A stretch of DNA of 64,000 nucleotides from Cyanidiococcus yangmingshanensis. Its lineage: Eukaryota > Rhodophyta > Bangiophyceae > Cyanidiales > Cyanidiaceae. The stretch lies in NCBI GenBank assembly GCA_013995675.1, contig VWRR01000014.1:1-64000 (forward strand), given 5' to 3'. The notes beneath the pieces are model-generated. The model had not been told where the DNA came from. It did no database searches and saw nothing but the letters and a program-made list of their open reading frames with translations. Shown here piece by piece: positions 20,470 through 30,687 of this stretch (position 1 is the first letter of the stretch; the number at the start of each line of letters is the position of its first letter). The position numbers and the translations under genes are program-made.

Positions 20470-21964
20470 TTGAGAATACTGGTATCGGATCTGTGGAAGC
20501 GATATCTGCAGCGCAAACTCAGCATACTTTACAGGTTTCTGCAGGTTTGCGTTGTTCTGCACGGACTCGTTATTTTTAGGCGTCTCGCGCTTCTGAATGA
20601 GCCCCGCATCTTTTTTCGCTCGAAGAATCTCATTGCACCCCCTTTGTGCGCCTTGTCAGAGCTGGAGGATCTATCCCAGAAAGAGTCTGATTTTCTTGAA
20701 CGCGACCTGCGTCGCTACGTATCGGATATTCAAGCACCGCTTTGGGAAGATGTCCAGCGCAACGGAGAACACGGTCTTCGTGGCCATCGCCTTGTTTTGT
20801 ATCGAGCTAGCTGTGACGGACTTGGAAATCGTCTATTGGGCCTAGTTTCGGCATTTTATTATGCATATATGAGTGGTCGTGCCTTTCTTGTCGACTGGGA
20901 GGGGTGTGCCACCGTTGTAAGCGGAACGCTGGAGGATCTTGTGGATCCACCGTTTCCGTGGAACGTACGAGTACTCCTTGATCGACTAGGTGTACATGAA
21001 CGATATCGATCCAATCCAGCAAGCGACTCTGATAGAGGGCCCATTCTTGACGAGTTTCAGCGAATCTTTGGTGCATCAAGCATCCGGCGCTTATCTACGG
21101 CGTACTGTAGGCCGTGTCCAGAGCGGCATCCAGTCGTTGACCTAGAGCACCTGCTCTGTGAGGATTTTAGGAGTGACCCCACCCCTGTTATAGATTTTTA
21201 CGGGACTCACTGGACTGGCGCAACGATTCAACACAATCCGCATCTTCGAAACTTTTCCTGCCAACGCTTTGGCAACGATGTTTTTGGAATGTTGGCGCGA
21301 GCATTGCTGAAACCGAACGCCGCAGTGCAAAGAATTGTTACCCCTATCACGGAAAAGATGACTGAATCAGATCTGGTTATAGCACTCCAGCTTCGAAGGC
21401 GTGACAGCTATGGCATCTCTGCTCTCATGGAGGAGGTCATGTGGCGTTGCGCTCAGCAGATTACGGTACTGCACTGGCAAGACCGGAGGACGGGTTCTGG
21501 CCGTGACCCTTTCCATGTCCTCGAATAAATCCTCAGAAAGAAGTCCTGCAGGACCGAGAAGAAAGAACTCACAGAATGTGCTTTTATTTGTTGCTGCTGA
21601 TAATGAACAGTCCCGGAAAAGAATTGTGGACGCTAACGATAGCAAGCGTTCGGGGATGCGCGTTGTTTATCTGCCGAGCCCGCTCACCAAGACAGAGGTT
21701 ATCGGTATGCAGTATGCATTTGCTGAAATTTACTTGTTGAGCAAAGCGGATGAAATTATCATCAGCCCGTATTCAAGTTTTGGTAGCTTGGCTCATGGTT
21801 GGTCTAGTAAGGTGCCGTGGATCTCGCTCCGGAATGGAAAATGCATGAGAACCCTTTCCTCCATGCCCTGTGATGTTTACTGGTTCGGTGTACAGCGCCT
21901 CCCGTGCTTCCAGAACTGGATGCTAAGCAGTGAAATGGTCAATATGGAGTCATGCTATGGATGA
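20470..21964 (+). CDS. Fucosyltransferase-like (GT37/XG-FTase type) glycosyltransferase, frameshifted
   Basis: Probable Golgi type II glycosyltransferase. A hydrophobic signal-anchor segment (ILYRFLQVCVVLHGLVIF) lies near the N-terminus. It is followed by SCDGLGNRLLGLVSAFYYAY and FLVDW, the donor-binding motif of the xyloglucan/alpha-1,2-fucosyltransferase family, then LVIALQLRRRDSYG. The C-terminal part lies in the +1 frame with NVLLFVAADNEQS and LLSKADEIIISPYSSFGSLAHGW, the family's C-terminal motif. The switch lies between about 21430 and 21525. The first frame has no ATG before residue 134, so the true start is unresolved, perhaps upstream in another frame. Acceptor specificity cannot be told. 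Confidence 0.7.
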
Positions 21965-22576
21965 AGCTACCGGAGATGCATGGAGTCTCCCTGGCCAATT
22001 GAGGTATCCTTACGTATGGATTTGCGTCGCAGGATACCAGCAGAGCAATAACGTCGACAACTTGGCTCGGGGCTCGTCCTCTCAGACAGGAAGCAGTCTG
22101 GAGTGGCGGGAGCGCTAGTGTCGCAGCGCCTCTCACGGAACGTTCGATAGAACTGGCAAAGAACTGAATTCGATATCCGGTAAAGATTGCTGTTTCAGTT
22201 GCCTGCACGGTTTCGTCATTCATCGGGCCATCAGTTTCGACCCTGCAGGCATTCGCATCGATCTAGCTGCGTCGATTCTTACCTCGGGACGTCCGGAACG
22301 TATGCAAGCGAAGAAGGCACGAAGATCACTCTAGGAATCGTCGTGGTTGCAAAGTTAGGTTCGAATCCAGCTTTCGACGAGGCTGCCTCGAGATCGTCGA
22401 GGCACTCGCAGGGAATGGGGGCCAAGCTCCAGAGATTGCGCGTCGTAGCCTGGTGGGTCTCAAAGGTCAACCCCCAAACCAAGTTATTGACGTTCTGCGC
22501 TAGGTAGCGCGGACAATAGCAATCGCTACCGGGACCTAGTGCTGGCTTCCTTTCGCAGTTTCGTCGGAGACTGCTC
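21965..22576. other. Spacer upstream of RPB6
   Basis: About 610 bases between the fucosyltransferase-like gene and RPB6. A GGTTCGAATCC-like B-box sequence occurs near 22360, but the flanks do not pair as a tRNA T-arm. No gene seen. Confidence 0.4.
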
Positions 22577-23078
22577 ATGTCCGGAGAAAACGAAGATTAC
22601 GACGACTTTGTGGAAGAAGACGCGGAGCCGGAACTTCCATACGACTACGGCGACGAACTTGAAGAGGAAGAACCGGGTCATGCATCCGAGGACGGAGATG
22701 AATCCAATGATGAATTCGCGGTAGAAGCCGAAGTGCTCGAGGACACTGAACGAGGTCAGAAACCAAATAGTGCTATCGGGACAGGCACTCGTAGTGGGGT
22801 CTCACCTGCTTAACGAAGCGGCTCCAGAAGTGGATAAATCCATGCGAATCACAACGCCGTTTCTCACCAAGTACGAACGTGCTAGAGTTCTAGGCGCTCG
22901 GGCTTTGCAGATCAGCCTCGGGGCGCCGGTTCTCGTTGATGTTGAGGGTGAAAGCGATCCCCTGATCATAGCGGCCAAAGAGCTTCGAGCCAAGAAAATA
23001 CCATTGAAAATCCGAAGACATTTACCCAATGGAGCTTATGAAGACTGGAGCGTCAATGAATTAATAAGCGATTGGTGA
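22577..23078 (+). CDS. RNA polymerase I/II/III common subunit RPB6
   Basis: Small shared subunit of the three nuclear RNA polymerases. The first frame starts at ATG 22577 with the typical acidic N-terminus ([20 protein letters not shown]). The second, in the next frame, carries the entire conserved core: [40 protein letters not shown] and [12 protein letters not shown]. The two join in the poorly conserved linker around 22755-22800. Either one extra base in a G run (22778-22780 or 22796-22799) or a very short intron would explain this; a GT...AG pair about 40 bases apart exists there, but its ends do not look like strong splice sites. About 166 residues, somewhat longer than the human protein (127). 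Confidence 0.9.
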
Positions 23079-24098
23079 TCCTACGAACATCGTTGAACAC
23101 GGTTATGTCAAGTCTGTTTGATGAGCGATACCAGGCAACGGACACGATCCATTGGACTCATGCGAGACGCCGAACGTTGTTTCGTTTTGATCTTGTCGTC
23201 ACTCTCAAATGGAAAAAGCGTCTCATCGCGTTCCGCGGTCGAGCATAAGACTCTGCAGGGAAGACAGAATTAGCTTAAATACTTAGGCTAAAAACTTTGT
23301 GCACCAGGCTGCTCTACATGCCTCTGAAGGAGAGTGACTATTGCCCATCTTGAGCGCATTAGAGGAAGCTGCGGATAGGCAGTTGGAACTGCACGCTGCA
23401 CAAACTGTCCTGTCGCTGAATACATGAATCGATAGCCACGTGGAGAGATCTTTTCATTGAGCACTCGTGGAAAAAGATCTGTCGTGCTTTCAGTCTGTGT
23501 CACGGGGCCACTCTCTGCGCAACGAGAAAACCAAGGCTCGGATACGTGTTTACAACACGGCTTTCTAGCTCAAGCCGGTTGTATGCACTCACGGAGGAAT
23601 CAGTAGACATCCGCTGGGGACCGCCACGCGTCTTGAATGGAAGTAATGTGCCGACGCGAATGGTTCACTCATCGTCACAGGAAATCATAGAAACCGGGCT
23701 TGTTGCTTCCTCGTTTGAGAGTCACTCTAATGAGTTACTGGAATACAGATACCATGAAATATGAGCCCTTCGGGCGCATCCGCTGGATCTATTGAAGACG
23801 CTTAATCAAACCGTGATTGGAAGCGGATTGGAACATATGCTTTGATGTGTGAGCAATAAGGAACTCTGGGAATTCGTTGCAAGCGTTGCCAGGATATTGC
23901 TTATGTGAAAAACCGGGTCGAGATCCGTTTTAAGATAAAGCATTTCTGTTAAATGTTCGTCTATGTCATCCGCATGCAAAGCAGCCATTCCAATCTCTTC
24001 AAATTCCGAAAAGCTGCAACCATGAGAAGCGTCTCAAACGAGGAGACCTGATACCTCCATCATAGTAATGTCACTTGCGCGGGACATTGCGCGAGGAA
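23079..24098. other. Convergent spacer, no gene supported
   Basis: About 1 kb between RPB6 and thiamin pyrophosphokinase. It contains a 47-codon frame starting at 23105 and a 72-codon frame ending at 23764, both motif-free. Nothing else recognised. Confidence 0.4.
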
Positions 24099-24884
24099 TC
24101 AGGGCACCTCCATCTTGCGGTGCTCGATTTCTGCAGACTCTGGCCACCGCAATTCGTGAGTCCAAAGCAAAAAGGAATCGGTCCATATGAGAACAGAATC
24201 ACCGGCAAACTGGTTGGAGGAACTCACATACGTTCCGAATTGCAGAGGACGACCATCCAGTCCTTCGCTATTGACTTCCCAGCGCAAATTATGCGTACGC
24301 ACATTGCAAGGGCCTCCAAGCGGGAACATTCCACATGTGGGGCCCTCGACATTCTTGTCAATCTTAATGGTGTGGCCACCAGGGCGCAGAATAAACGCTA
24401 TGCTATTTCGCGAGAGGAGCAAGATGTCTCGTTGAGAACAGCGCATTGCGTCAAAGTACATAGCATGAAAATTTGCAAGCAAATGATCTAGGCGGCCACC
24501 GTCGCCGCCGACCACGATAGCCCGTGTACAGTCGTCCGGTAGCCGACCCAGAGCTTTTTGAAAGTCTGTTCGGCTGTCGTCATGCTCATGCTGGCAAACA
24601 ACACGTGCGGCTGTATATGCCTCTATTGTCTTGGTCGCCACTGAGTCCATATCTCCAACGACGCAAGTGGGCTTTATATCGGCCTGCTGAAGCCAGTTTG
24701 CGCCTCCGTCAGCGGCAACCACGACGCCGCAAATCGTTGCGAGGACTCGCAGCTGTCCACATGAGAGCGAGCGTTCCGGTGAGTTGAGTACCACCAAAGC
24801 AGTTGAACAGCGTAGTTCTTGACAACGCAAACTCGAAAGCCGATCCGCGCAGAGCAAATCACCATAAACGTGCGTGTACGGCAT
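24099..24884 (-). CDS. TPK1: Thiamin pyrophosphokinase
   Basis: Transfers pyrophosphate from ATP to thiamin to make thiamin diphosphate (EC 2.7.6.2), the cofactor of the BCKDH E1 encoded elsewhere in this window. The 261-residue product from the ATG at 24884 contains the family motifs in order: VVAADGGANWL, VVGDMDSV, HDDSRTDFQKAL (metal/ATP site) and VGGDGGRLDHLLANFHAM. The C-terminal thiamin-binding beta-barrel region is also present (GLDGRPLQFGTYVSSSN). Length is normal for eukaryotic TPK. No clear targeting signal, so cytosolic is likely. Confidence 0.94.
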   Translation of the reverse strand: MPYTHVYGDLLCADRLSSLRCQELRCSTALVVLNSPERSLSCGQLRVLATICGVVVAADGGANWLQQADIKPTCVVGDMDSVATKTIEAYTAARVVCQHEHDDSRTDFQKALGRLPDDCTRAIVVGGDGGRLDHLLANFHAMYFDAMRCSQRDILLLSRNSIAFILRPGGHTIKIDKNVEGPTCGMFPLGGPCNVRTHNLRWEVNSEGLDGRPLQFGTYVSSSNQFAGDSVLIWTDSFLLWTHELRWPESAEIEHRKMEVP

Positions 24885-25771
24885 TGTTCACCACAGATTA
24901 ACTCATCTTGACGTTACAACAACACTGCTTCTCCGTTAGGACCCGTGGGCAGCGGTCAAAACTGCGATCTCGCTCCGAGCAGAACAGCAGGGCGCAACAA
25001 CAAGGCGTCAAGTCGCTGAAGCAAGCCTCAAAATCAGAGCAGCCCTGGTTCAGATCCTCCTAATTAGAGCTCTTCGTGCCGATAATTGCCAGAGAGAAGG
25101 CGAAAAGCGACCGCCGCGCGGGTGACCCGTTGTCCGAGCCTCTGTACCGACCGTGGATCAATACTTCAAAAAATATGCGTCTCGGCGATTCAATCATTGT
25201 CGAACGAGATGCACCGCGGCGCTTTGCTGAGCTGCATTTCAGATTGCAACGATGGGCACCAAGAACAAAAGACTTTCAGGCTTACACGTCTTTTGGCCTC
25301 AGACTTAACCCGTCGCCCTTGTTATTGAGTCCTCTCAGTCTTATCTGGAGCGTGGCTGTCGGCCTCTCAGAAGCGATGTTCGAGGAAATCAGCAAAGTGC
25401 CACAGGGACCGCCCACAGAAACTCGGAAGGTATGAGAGCGACAGGTTGATTCCTTGCACTTTGGCAACAGATCGAGGGGATCCGCCGTTCAAATAATCAT
25501 GTCCTCATAAGCCCTAATAACTTCTATGATGGCTGCTCAAGCTTGCAGAGGGCCTCGAGCTCGAGTCTATATCAAAGAAAGGGTTTAGGTAACTTGTTCA
25601 ACCACGAAAAGGACAGCTCTGTCTTGGCTTGTATCTTGGGCGTCGCCCGTGACCTACGAGGGGAAACTCTGCGCTCATCCAGAACTACTATGTCTCTGCT
25701 GCATCACGAAGTTGTGTTCAAGCTTCGCTGTGGAGAATAATCGAGATGTGCACACCGAGAAAGCGTGTGCG
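24885..25771. other. Spacer, no gene supported
   Basis: About 890 bases. A 119-codon plus-strand frame at 25076-25435 lacks an early ATG and any motif. Nothing else seen. Confidence 0.4.
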
Positions 25772-26780
25772 TCAAGATATGTCCACGACTTTTGAAGAGG
25801 GCTCGTCCATCGGATTCATACATGGAATTCCGACTCTAGGCGTGATGGCGCCCTGAATTTGCTGTATTCTCTTTCCGATACTGAAGGCACAAACCGCGGC
25901 CTCGCTTGGTTCCAAGGCTGGGCGCGTGAATACGAAAACTTCGCTGTTCTGGTGTTCACGTTTTGTGACTTTGGGGCTCATCTCTTGCACAGCATTGAGT
26001 TGCTCTGGTGTCTCAAGTACCGATAGAGCGGGAAACAGTACTGATCCATGAAAAACATCCTGTTGAGCCGTTGGGGGTCTGACAGTGCAGCGTTCACCAC
26101 AGCATAAAATTCCGCCTTTCGCCGAGAGTCCCAATCATGGACCACCAGGGCGAGAAAGCTCTGATTCCGTCCGGGGGCATTATCCTCAAGAGCAGCGAGC
26201 ACGTTTGCAGCTGCTGACCGAGGTCCCGATGCGATACCGAGCAACCAGCCGACGATACGTTTGGGCGCGCACATCAACATCGAGAATCTTGGATGCCATA
26301 CGCCCAAACTGTACAAAGTTCAGCTCCCAGGCGATTTCCGCGAGAGCGTGTTCGATGAGAAAGTTCGGAACACCGAGGCGCTGAGCGCTTACCACCGCGA
26401 GATCCATTGCAATTGTACCGTAATGGTTTCTGAGAGAAGACCAGAAGCTGCCGGGATCCGTATATGCTAGTTTCCCGAGATCCGCTGCTCGGCTCGCGCA
26501 GAGCGAAGGAACGCACTAATTGGATCGTGGGAAAAGCCCATGCAACCAGAGCGAACACGAAGCGTTCAGTGGCGTCGAGCTCTAAGAGTTTCCAAGCCTT
26601 GCTGATCCACTGAAGGTGAGAGACGCAAGCCTCACACGGATCGCAACATATAGCAACAACCAAGCTGAGGAAATCAACAAAGTCGATTCTACGAAAAATC
26701 ACCTGCCAGAGTTCGGGGGGCAAAATTCGGATGAGACACGGACTGCTCTCTGGGCGCCTCTCAGGCAATCCCGGTTGCAT
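25772..26780 (-). CDS. F-box-like protein of unknown function, several frame changes
   Basis: From the ATG at 26780 the first frame gives IRILPPELWQVIFRRIDFVDFLSL, which resembles the start of an F-box (SCF ubiquitin ligase adaptor). Coding-like sequence then continues in a second frame (HYGTIAMDLAVVSAQRLGVP), a third (NQSFLALVVHDWDSRRKAEF) and a fourth (TPEQLNAVQEMSPKVTKREH), ending at 25772. The switches lie near 26445-26468, 26250-26310 and 26015. About 335 residues in total. I do not recognise the C-terminal region. Sequence error, short introns or decay are all possible, and the F-box call is tentative. Confidence 0.45.
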
Positions 26781-28118
26781 TGCCAACGGTGCCAGGCACT
26801 TTGCAGAGTGTTCTTCAAGCACAGAGATGCGCTCAAAATGATGCACGCCGGTTTTCTTACCTTGCGTCCAAACTTGATCATGGTAGCCGGTACACCGAGA
26901 GCACAGACTAGAACCCGAGATAGAGAAAACTTCAACCTTGCAAACGTCGTGATGTTTTGATAGCATGATCCGAAACGCGAGAAATACCGACACTTCCGTT
27001 AATTCCCGTAAAAAGTTGAAAGAATACCAAGAGTGAGAGACTGCAAGCGAGCTGATCGCACGCATCGCCTTTACACACGCATGAGTCGAACAGAACGAGG
27101 CCTGCAGCACTGGTGGCGGGCACGTTGCAACGGCATGCGAAAGCAAATCAACGCATCCGTGACCAGAGCGCTTCCTCGTGATGCCAGAGCCAAGATATAG
27201 GTTTTCAGAAAGGCCACCAGAATATGCAAACTCCTCTAACAAATCAAACGACTGAGACAAACCAATTTCGTAAGTAGCCTAGCGAATATTAGACCACAAC
27301 TGTGCAATTAGGTTCGTAAAATTCACGCGTTACAAGGCTCGGTGCTGAAATGCAGAGCCAACGAGCAGGCCTCTTCGGCAGGGCCTAGCGTGGGAGACAA
27401 ATTAGCGCCAAGGGTTCGGCTGCCGTGCACGACGCGCGACGAAGCGCTCTCCGACGCTCACATGATGCATGTGCAATTTGGTATGAACGATCGCGAATCC
27501 GGAGCCATCATGGAACGGACACTTTCAGACGGTTATTGTCTGTTGCGCAAAAGTGGAGTTCAATACTCGAGCAGGGTCGGTCGACCAAAAACATGCTGGC
27601 GACTCGGAACTCGAAAAGAAAGGCCGTTAATACATGCCAGGTTGCCACTCGAGCCCTCAAGCCTTCTAATTATCCTGAAGATATAAATATCTGAGTGTTA
27701 TGTGTGACAAATGCAACTGAACGAGACAGCCAAAATGAGCGATCAAACATAATTAGAATCTCAAAGGATCGGAAAACTCTACGGAGACACTCTACCGAAC
27801 CTCGGTTACCGGATTTCTCCAAACACGATTCCTCCAAACGTTCAAGATCTGTCCGACTCGAGACACTCCAAAAGAAGCCACTTCCTCTCAAATTCGAGGC
27901 GTATCCTGGTATATACCATGTATGTAGCTCGATTTGAACCCAGCGTTGTGTAGAATAACAGACTCGCCGCCTGTCACCGAGTGTTGCGTTAACGCCCGTC
28001 GGTTGCGCCATCAGATTGCACCAGCATCTCTACACGTCTCCGAGTTTAGCTTGCCACGTTGTGCTTGCAGCGGCACTCTAGCCTGGTGTGCCAGTTTTGA
28101 TGGATTGTAGCTATCACG
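26781..28118. other. Divergent spacer upstream of SufS
   Basis: About 1.3 kb. The frame of the F-box-like gene stays open upstream to 27260 without convincing homology. A plus-strand frame at 27342-27686 has no early ATG. A tRNA-like GGTTCAAAT motif on the minus strand near 27930 does not fold. No gene supported. Confidence 0.4.
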
Positions 28119-29636
28119 ATGTTCACTTTTAATTTTGTAAAAGGCGGGCTCGATCCTCGAGTCAGGAAACCAGATAGAAGGTCCGAAAATCTGGCGCCAA
28201 ACGGCATCCCAAGGGGCTCCTGGGTGAGTTGCTCGTACTGGGACACACGGATTCGGAGGCCTCGCAACGCGGTCTCACGACAGCACTGGTTTGTTGCCAG
28301 CCTACGCTCTACCGACGACCAGACTGACCTCACGAGAAAACATCGAAAGGGCGGAGAAATCTCTGCTCTGGACTTTGGATCTTTCCCCATTTTGGAGGAG
28401 AAGGATCACGAGGGAAAACGGATCGTCTACCTAGACTCTGCCGCTACGTCGCAGAAACCTATGCAAGTTATAGAGGCACTATCCGGATTCTATAAACACG
28501 ACAACGCGAATGTGCACCGTGGAGCGCATTTGCTATCACAACGAGCCACAGAGGCTTTCGAAAACGCTCGAGTGAAAGTTGCTCGATTCCTCAACGCAGA
28601 AAAAGAGACGGAGATCGTATTCACGCGCAATGCCACTGAAGCTATTAATACAGTTGCTTACGCCTGGGGGCTCATGGCCGGGAATCTCAAAACCGGGGAC
28701 GAAATAATCGTGTCCGTAGCGGAGCATCATGCCAACCTGGTCCCGTGGCAGCTCATTGCGAAGAGAACCGGCGCCGTGCTCCGCCATATCCCGCTGGATT
28801 CTGTGTCACAGACGCTTGATATAGAAGCGTTCAGGAAGATGCTTTCAGGAAAAACTAAGCTAGTAGCTGTGGCTTATGTTGGAAACGTTCTCGGCTACGT
28901 TCAAGACGTCAAACGGATAACAGAAATAGCGCATGAGGTAGGCGCATACGTTCTGATTGATGCCTGCCAAGCTGTGCCGCATATGCCAGTAGACGTGCAG
29001 GACATAGGGTGTGAATGGCTTGTTGCTAGCGGCCACAAAATGTGCGGCCCCACAGGGATTGGTGTTCTTTTCGGGAAGGAGCGTGTTCTGAAGAAAGAAA
29101 TGGCACCTTTCTTGGGCGGTGGAGAGATGATTGCGGAAGTCTTCCTGGATCATAGCACTTTTGCGGATTTGCCACACAAGTTCGAGGCCGGAACTCCCTC
29201 TATCGGCGACGCGGTAGCGTTTGGGGCCGCCATCGACTATTTGAACGAGAATCTTGGTGGCATGAAACATATTCATACTTTTGAGCATCAGCTTGGACTC
29301 TACTTGTATGAATCCCTAAGTCAGTTTCGGGAAGTAACCATCTACGGACCCCCCTGGCATAACGACTTGGGGCTTGAACGAGTAGGTTTGTGTGCCTTTA
29401 ATGTGCGGGGGATTCATCCGAGTGATCTGGCCACGATGCTGGACTTGGACGGTATCGCGATCCGTTCTGGTCATCATTGCGCACAACCGCTACATCGCGA
29501 CATCTTGAAAGTGAACGGTAGTGCCCGAGCCTCGCTCTATGTGTATAATTCCTCAGCAGACATCGATGCATTCACTGGCGCACTGGTTGAAGCAGTGGCT
29601 GCTCTTGGCGGGGAGCTGACGATCCGTCCTGCGTAA
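28119..29636 (+). CDS. sufS: Cysteine desulfurase SufS, plastid-targeted
   Basis: Group II PLP-dependent desulfurase that releases sulfur from cysteine for the plastid SUF machinery (EC 2.8.1.7). Conserved sequence starts near residue 95 ([20 protein letters not shown]), leaving about 90 residues of basic, Ser/Arg-rich leader consistent with a transit peptide. Motifs: [35 protein letters not shown] Lys307 in [12 protein letters not shown], and catalytic Cys454 in [11 protein letters not shown], the group II signature. The ATG at 28119 opens the frame. It pairs functionally with SufD at 6.3-8.2 kb. The closely related enzyme of the mitochondrial ISC system (NFS1) is group I and would look different. 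Confidence 0.95.
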   Translation: MFTFNFVKGGLDPRVRKPDRRSENLAPNGIPRGSWVSCSYWDTRIRRPRNAVSRQHWFVASLRSTDDQTDLTRKHRKGGEISALDFGSFPILEEKDHEGKRIVYLDSAATSQKPMQVIEALSGFYKHDNANVHRGAHLLSQRATEAFENARVKVARFLNAEKETEIVFTRNATEAINTVAYAWGLMAGNLKTGDEIIVSVAEHHANLVPWQLIAKRTGAVLRHIPLDSVSQTLDIEAFRKMLSGKTKLVAVAYVGNVLGYVQDVKRITEIAHEVGAYVLIDACQAVPHMPVDVQDIGCEWLVASGHKMCGPTGIGVLFGKERVLKKEMAPFLGGGEMIAEVFLDHSTFADLPHKFEAGTPSIGDAVAFGAAIDYLNENLGGMKHIHTFEHQLGLYLYESLSQFREVTIYGPPWHNDLGLERVGLCAFNVRGIHPSDLATMLDLDGIAIRSGHHCAQPLHRDILKVNGSARASLYVYNSSADIDAFTGALVEAVAALGGELTIRPA

Positions 29637-30687
29637 ATAAGACTAGCTCAAAATGCGTTGGAGGGCATCCCTTGTGGAAAGGTGAACCGCTGCAGGTCAT
29701 GGCGCATGCTGGTCCAGTTCCGAGCGTCACAGCGCGTGCAGCGATTCTCGAGCGGAATTGTTTCGATAGAATTATCGCAGCTGCCTCGTGAGCATCGGGA
29801 TGCTTCTCATATTGTGAGGAAACGCTGAGTAACTGGAAATCGACTACCTGATCGTTTAAAGACCCCTTTTCAGAGCAAAAAGACACATTTGAGGAGGTAT
29901 CATACCCGATTCCTCTTCCGAATGAGCCATCCAGCTCCATGCGACGTTCGCGAGTACTCCGCTGACGCAGGTGGCTTAGTTCCAGACCGAAAAGGAGATT
30001 TCTGTTCAATTGAAGCTACTTATTCAGAATTACGAACCTTCATGGCTTAATATCCAGAGAGATGCCTCTATGTAGCGCCGCAAGGCAGCGACGGGTCCGG
30101 GTTGATGTTATCCGCCGTCTGACAGAGAAAACCCCTGACCTTTTCAGGCAATCGGCAAGCGGATCATCTCCGCGAAATTGTTCGCCTCGGGCCAGAAGCG
30201 GGCCCAGTTAGTGAAAAGCGCTCAGTCGATGTACTATTCATCACCAAGTTCTCAAAAGGAAGCTTCTGCAACCCCAGGGGGAAAGTTTGCTCTGGTCACC
30301 ACTCAGAGCAAACCATAGAAGAAAAACTCAAAAAATGGCGAGCGGTAGACTAGCCGGACGTCCTCGCAATGAAGCTGAACGCCAAGTCGGGAGAACCCGT
30401 GTACTGGACGAGCGCGGCGCTGCACAAACCGCCCACCCAGGTCCAACGAAACCAAAGGATGTTGCAAAGACTGCGTTACTCATGAGATGGGACCGCACGG
30501 CAAAGGATTCATTGGCGAATGATCGCGCGAGAAATTTGCCAGCCAAGCCTCGTCTGCTGACTTGTATGTTGCAGCGCTGTTAGATGCACTCTGCGTGTGT
30601 TTTGCTGAAACTATGATTCTTTTTTGAACGATACAGTTGAAATCTTCATCTTTTGATCGGTTTTCGGATTGCGATTGTCGGGGACCC
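29637..30687. other. Spacer between sufS and APC5
   Basis: About 1 kb. It includes an 83-codon basic frame from an ATG at 30334, listed separately. A minus-strand frame at 29572-30009 overlapping the sufS end lacks a convincing start. No RNA gene recognised. Confidence 0.4.
30334..30583 (+). CDS. Hypothetical small basic protein
   Basis: An 82-residue ATG frame, Arg/Lys-rich (GRLAGRPRNEAERQVGRTR), ending 105 bases before the APC5 start codon. The ATG is preceded by an A run. No motif recognised. It could be a small basic protein, an upstream reading frame of the APC5 message or chance. Confidence 0.25.

Noticed and set aside
22345-22380. tRNA-like B-box GGTTCGAATCC
   Set aside because: The five bases on each side do not pair as a T-stem, and no A-box or acceptor stem is found on either side.
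23105-23248. 47-codon frame with FRFDLVVTLKWKK, faintly like the AHSA1 N-terminal domain
   Set aside because: Too short and the similarity is only a few residues; no flanking domain sequence is present.
27342-27686. 114-codon plus-strand frame upstream of sufS
   Set aside because: No early ATG and no motif; not joined to sufS.
27915-27950. tRNA-like GGTTCAAATC on the minus strand
   Set aside because: The T-stem fails at the second pair, and no D-arm or anticodon arm can be placed. A permuted tRNA was considered but no second half was found.
29572-30009. 145-codon minus-strand frame overlapping the end of sufS
   Set aside because: No ATG at its start, no family match, and it overlaps a certain gene.
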